A stretch of 33,692 bases of DNA from an uncultured Muribaculaceae bacterium (lineage in GTDB: Bacteria > Bacteroidota > Bacteroidia > Bacteroidales > Muribaculaceae): positions 1 through 33,692 of the forward strand of contig CAMWYR010000023.1 of the NCBI GenBank assembly GCA_947178505.1, read 5' to 3'. Below are positions 30,417-33,692 of the stretch, one piece after another. The position numbers and the translations under genes are program-made. The notes beneath the pieces were generated by a model. That model was given only the letters and a program-made list of their open reading frames with translations. It was not told where the DNA came from and searched no databases. Numbering within the stretch: the stretch's first letter is position 1; every line of letters begins with the position of its first letter.

Positions 30417-32537
30417 ATGAGAAATTTCATTTCTGTAGCGCTTCTGGCCGGGGCATCTCTCATAGCCTCAGCCCAGAACTATCCCGACCTCTATCTCCGC
30501 GGTGATATCACCGGCGCATGGGGAGTCCAGGAATCCTACAAGTTTACCCGCGAAGGCGAGAACCATTACACCCTCACTGTGCCCGAACTCAGAGATGCGT
30601 TCAAGATCTCCAATTCCGACTGGACGGTCAATCTCGGTGTCCCCGCCGGCGATGACGCTCTGATTGCTTCTTCACGCACGGTGAGAAGTGTGCACGACGG
30701 TGAGAACTATCAGGCAAACGGCCTGCGCGATGTCACAATCTCATTCGACCTCAATATGGACGGCGGAGTGGCGGCCGAGACAAACGTAACCTTCACCGTG
30801 TCAGGCACGCCGGTGGATCCTACCGACAACAGAGTGTCGGGCACACTTCCGGTGTTCTACATCAACACCGAAAACAACCAGCCCATCACCACCAAGGAAT
30901 ATTACCTGAAGGCCACCTACTGGCTCGACCCGATGGGCGTCGAAGGCATCGAGGCTATCGGCTCAGCCTCCGAACCTCTGGGCATGCAGATACGCGGCCG
31001 CGGCAACTACACATGGCGCGCGTTCGAGAAGAAACCCTACCGCATCAAGCTCGATAAGAAGGCCGAGCTCCTCGGCATGAACAGCAACAAGCACTTCGCG
31101 CTCCTCGCTCATGCCGACGACGACCGCGCTTTCATGCGCAACGCCACAGGCTTTCAGGTGAGCCGCCTCTCCGGCCTCCCCTGGACTCCCGCAGATGAGC
31201 CCTGTGAAGTCGTGCTCAACGGCGATTATATCGGCCTCTACTTCCTCACCGAAGTGATCCGCTTCGACAAGAAGCGCATAAATATGACCAATCCCGACGA
31301 TGAGGTGGAAGACTGGCTGGCAGAGAATCCCGGCATGTCGGCCGACCAGTATCCCTGGGATGAAGGCGACTACTCAGGACCCTGGATTGTGGAATTCGAC
31401 AATACCGAGGATGTCGGCCAACTCACTATCCCCACGCTCCAGCATTGCGAGGAACCCTTCCGTGTAACTTACAAAAAACCGGAAGATTATGTCACCGACA
31501 AACACCGCGAATGGCTCTACAACGAGATCGTGGAAATCGACCGCATGCTCTACGGCAACACCCGCGCCGGCGCCAACTGGACCGACAAGATCGATCTCAC
31601 TGACGCAGCCCGCTTCTTCGTGGTAAACCAGATAATGAACAACTACGAATCCTATCACGGCTCATGCTACCTTACCCGCGCCCGTGGTGAGAACGAGAAG
31701 TGGCATTTCAGCCCCGTATGGGACTTCGGCTCTGCATTCCAGCCCTCGCGCGACCAGTCGAAATGGATCTGGGACAGCGAATGGGATCAGCACTGGATCC
31801 GAGCAATGTGGGACAACCCGCAATTCCAGGCCGAGGTGAAACGCCAGTTTGAACAGATCAAGGCCAACGGACTAAACGATATCTACAACTACCAGAATGC
31901 TTACGTTGCACGCATCAAGGCTGCCGCCGCCAAAGACTACCAGCGCTGGGGCAACAAGGGCTACGGCAACGCCGATATGGACGGTAAGCTCCATGAAGTG
32001 CAGAATCAGCTGCGCACATCCATCAGTTCATTCGCCACAAAGCTCGGTTCGGTAGTGACCGACCCTGATCCCATTGATCCCACCGATCCCGAAAACGCAC
32101 CCGTGCTTTACCTCCGCGGTGATATCAACGGCTGGGGCACGTCGGACGACTATAAGTTCAGCACGACCGACGGTACAAACTACTCCCTTAAGGCCAACGA
32201 CTTCTCAGGCTCCTTCAAGATCGCCGACAGCAACTGGGGAGATTACGATCTCGGCTTCGGGGGCGGTCCCCTTGATTTCAACACTCCCTACACTCTCGAA
32301 GATAGAGGAGGAAATATTGAGCTTTCTACTTCTCCCGTAAAGAATGTCGTGTTCCAACTCGATCTCAGCAAGAAGGAACTTCGCGTGCGTAACACCACCG
32401 GCGTTGAGGAAATCGGAGCCGGCAATGAGGCGGAAGCCATCTACTTCAACCTCCAGGGCATCGCTATAGAGCAGCCCGAGAAAGGCCGGATCGTGATCCG
32501 CGTCGTCGGCAACCGCGCCGAGAAGATCATCTACTGA
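30417..32537 (+). CDS. Secreted CotH-kinase-family protein with SusE/F-like modules
   Basis: 706 residues. Signal peptide to about residue 20 (SLIASAQ), a binding-type module at about 22-130 (YLRGDITGAWG, FKISNSDWTVNLG), and a CotH domain at about 140-520. The CotH part has MQIRGRGNYTWRAFEKKPYRIKL, LAHADDDRAFMRN, EVVLNGDYIGLYFLTE, NNYESYHGSCYL and SPVWDFGSAF. A PDPIDPTDPE linker leads to a second module (about 558-665; YLRGDINGWG, FKIADSNWGDYDLGFGG) and the tail AIYFNLQGIAIEQPEKGRIV, like a type IX secretion C-terminal domain. CotH proteins are atypical protein kinases; here the motif that relatives often show as WDFD is WDFG. An exported, glycan-binding surface protein is the best guess. Monocistronic. 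Confidence 0.88.
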   Translation: MRNFISVALLAGASLIASAQNYPDLYLRGDITGAWGVQESYKFTREGENHYTLTVPELRDAFKISNSDWTVNLGVPAGDDALIASSRTVRSVHDGENYQANGLRDVTISFDLNMDGGVAAETNVTFTVSGTPVDPTDNRVSGTLPVFYINTENNQPITTKEYYLKATYWLDPMGVEGIEAIGSASEPLGMQIRGRGNYTWRAFEKKPYRIKLDKKAELLGMNSNKHFALLAHADDDRAFMRNATGFQVSRLSGLPWTPADEPCEVVLNGDYIGLYFLTEVIRFDKKRINMTNPDDEVEDWLAENPGMSADQYPWDEGDYSGPWIVEFDNTEDVGQLTIPTLQHCEEPFRVTYKKPEDYVTDKHREWLYNEIVEIDRMLYGNTRAGANWTDKIDLTDAARFFVVNQIMNNYESYHGSCYLTRARGENEKWHFSPVWDFGSAFQPSRDQSKWIWDSEWDQHWIRAMWDNPQFQAEVKRQFEQIKANGLNDIYNYQNAYVARIKAAAAKDYQRWGNKGYGNADMDGKLHEVQNQLRTSISSFATKLGSVVTDPDPIDPTDPENAPVLYLRGDINGWGTSDDYKFSTTDGTNYSLKANDFSGSFKIADSNWGDYDLGFGGGPLDFNTPYTLEDRGGNIELSTSPVKNVVFQLDLSKKELRVRNTTGVEEIGAGNEAEAIYFNLQGIAIEQPEKGRIVIRVVGNRAEKIIY

Positions 32538-32590
32538 TAATCCGGCACCGACCCGGAGTGCTCCCGGCACTACCGGCCATGATATCCCGG

Positions 32591-32628
32591 GCCCTTGCCT
32601 GCTCTCCGCGAGCTCAGGCAAGGGCTTG
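32591..32628 (+). terminator. Terminator of the CotH-family gene
   Basis: GCCCTTGCCTG (32591-32601) and CAGGCAAGGGC (32615-32625) form an 11-bp perfect stem with a 13-base loop. The following TTGTTGTG is a weak U-tract and contains the -33 TTG of the next promoter. Confidence 0.75.
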
Positions 32629-32659
32629 TTGTGTATGTCAAGTATTTGTGTTATCTTTG
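32629..32659 (+). promoter_or_regulatory. Promoter of the coiled-coil gene
   Basis: TTG (32629-32631), 20 bases, TATCTTTG (32652-32659): exact consensus. Start near 32664, which places the true start codon at 32698 and excludes upstream in-frame ATGs such as 32626. Confidence 0.75.
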
Positions 32660-32697
32660 TGGCCGGATGTGCGCCCGAATGCGCGCTTATTAGCAAT

Positions 32698-33627
32698 ATG
32701 AACAGCAAATTAAAAGTTATCATCTTCGGCGCGATCGGAGTGCTTATCGGTCTGATAGCACTGATCGTGGTGCTAATCGTGCAGAACAACGGCCAGACCG
32801 AGGCTGTGAATCAGGCCCAGGCCCGTGCCGACAGTCTCGCTATCGCCAACGACCAGCTTCTGCTCACCAATGAGTTTGATCAGCTCAACGCTGACTTCAA
32901 CCAATATGAAGGGCAGCAGATTCACCTGAAGAACGACTCCCTTATCGTGCAATATAATCAGGCGCGTATGAAAATCGAGGGCCTCATCAAGGAGCTCGAT
33001 GCGGAAAAGAAGAGTCATAATAAGGATCTGTCGGCCAGCCGCGCCAAGATCAAGCAGCTTGAGGGCGAGATCGCCACGCTGAAGGGCATCGTGCGCCACT
33101 ATCTGGAAGAAATCAAGCGTCTCGGCGAGGAAAACGCCGGACTGAAGCAGGAAATAAAGCAGGTGCAGGAGAAAAACGAGCAACTCTCCACGCAGGTGAC
33201 TCAGGCCACGGCATCCAATCAGCAACTCACTCAGACCGTGCAGCTCGCCAAGAAGCTCAACATAACCGGAATGTCGTTTAACGCATATAATAAGAAAGGG
33301 AAGGTTGAGAAGAACATCACCAAGGCGCGGCAACTGGGCGTGCACTTCACGGTCAGCCCCAACAACACCGCCTCTCCGGGCATGAAGGAATTCTATATGC
33401 GCGTCATCTCCCCCGAAGGTGCGCTGCTCGGCGGCGGAGGCTACTTCAAGATCGACGGCCAGTCGGTGGAATCGACCGCACACCGCTCGGTGGAATATGC
33501 CAACGAAGAGACTCCGGTCTCAATCTACTGGGATGTCAACACCACGCTGACCCCGGGCGACTACACGGTGGAAGTGTTCTGCGACGGTTATCGACTCGGT
33601 TCACGCCACTTCACAATGAAGAAATAA
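32698..33627 (+). CDS. Membrane-anchored coiled-coil protein
   Basis: 309 residues from ATG 32698; a longer frame to 32626 begins upstream of the promoter. One N-terminal membrane helix (about 6-28, VIIFGAIGVLIGLIALIVVLIV) has a short basic N-terminus, so the rest is extracytoplasmic. Residues 35-200 are a long coiled coil (EGLIKELDAEKKSHNKDLS, IKQLEGEIATLKGIVRHYLEEIKRLGEEN). The C-terminal 100 residues are a beta domain (MSFNAYNKKGKVEKNITKARQLGVHFTVSPN, YWDVNTTLTPGDYTVEVFCDGYRL). This build is common among uncharacterised Bacteroidetes envelope proteins, and I cannot name a family. It is monocistronic with a strong terminator. Possibly a periplasmic spacer or linker; no catalytic motif. Confidence 0.82.
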   Translation: MNSKLKVIIFGAIGVLIGLIALIVVLIVQNNGQTEAVNQAQARADSLAIANDQLLLTNEFDQLNADFNQYEGQQIHLKNDSLIVQYNQARMKIEGLIKELDAEKKSHNKDLSASRAKIKQLEGEIATLKGIVRHYLEEIKRLGEENAGLKQEIKQVQEKNEQLSTQVTQATASNQQLTQTVQLAKKLNITGMSFNAYNKKGKVEKNITKARQLGVHFTVSPNNTASPGMKEFYMRVISPEGALLGGGGYFKIDGQSVESTAHRSVEYANEETPVSIYWDVNTTLTPGDYTVEVFCDGYRLGSRHFTMKK

Positions 33628-33636
33628 CTTAGTTCC

Positions 33637-33668
33637 GACCGGCGCCAGGTGGCGCCGGTCTTTTTTTT
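33637..33668 (+). terminator. Terminator of the coiled-coil gene
   Basis: GACCGGCGCC (33637-33646), loop aggt, GGCGCCGGTC (33651-33660), then eight T's (33661-33668): a perfect 10-bp stem and U-tract 10 bases after the stop codon. Confidence 0.95.
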
Positions 33669-33692
33669 ATCTAAACTGCAGGCTTGCGCATC

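Noticed and set aside
32626..32697. 24-codon N-terminal extension of the coiled-coil protein containing two Cys that resemble a lipobox (VAGC)
   Set aside because: The exact promoter at 32629-32659 lies inside this stretch, so it cannot be transcribed as coding sequence. The membrane helix after ATG 32698 already explains localisation.
1..33692. CRISPR array, insertion sequence or prophage
   Set aside because: No regularly spaced repeats, no transposase, integrase or phage structural genes were seen on either strand.

Overview
The window reads as a chromosomal segment of a Bacteroidales bacterium, most likely from a gut Muribaculaceae-like lineage (the family is an inference). The evidence is a complete SusC/SusD/SusE-type operon, many lipoprotein signals, DUF-family proteins typical of Bacteroidetes, a recF/DUF721 pair, and promoters of the Bacteroidetes type (TTG, 18-20 bases, TAnnTTTG) instead of sigma70 boxes. 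I saw no transposase, integrase, CRISPR array or rRNA.

Layout. 1-850 (-) is the N-terminal 283 codons of a secreted protein with SusE/F-like carbohydrate-binding modules. 1291-9144 (-) is a susC-susD-susE-susF operon with its own terminator and a 387-base upstream region. 9532-12749 (-) is a lipoprotein / ABC ATPase / MacB-FtsX-type permease operon. A tRNA-Tyr with its own promoter and terminator and pfkA follow, both on the minus strand (12938-14122). 14322-17040 (+) is HAD phosphatase - ribF - slyD - ribH, a flavin-cofactor operon, closed by a 20-bp perfect inverted repeat. 17144-20546 (-), read from recF, is recF - DUF721 - thioesterase - SIS-type isomerase - helical repeat protein. upp follows at 20619-21275 (-), then an envelope pair, DUF3575 and an OmpA/TPR-like DUF3868 protein (21420-23484, -).

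23799-29801 (+) is an AddB-like PD-(D/E)XK nuclease, a DUF115-like protein and a large TPR protein. 30046-33627 (+) holds a tiny, probably abundant lipoprotein, a CotH-kinase-family secreted protein, and a membrane-anchored coiled-coil protein with a strong terminator.

The points most worth a second look are: (i) one SusE/F-like binding module that recurs in three separate loci (partial gene, Sus operon, CotH protein), two of which also share a type-IX-like C-terminal tail; (ii) an ABC ATPase with altered Walker A, signature and H-loop, coupled to a lipoprotein; (iii) a 39-base intergenic repeat with a conserved hairpin; (iv) several sites where a terminator runs directly into the next promoter; (v) promoter positions that revise two start codons. 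I found no clear-cut novel defence or mobile system.
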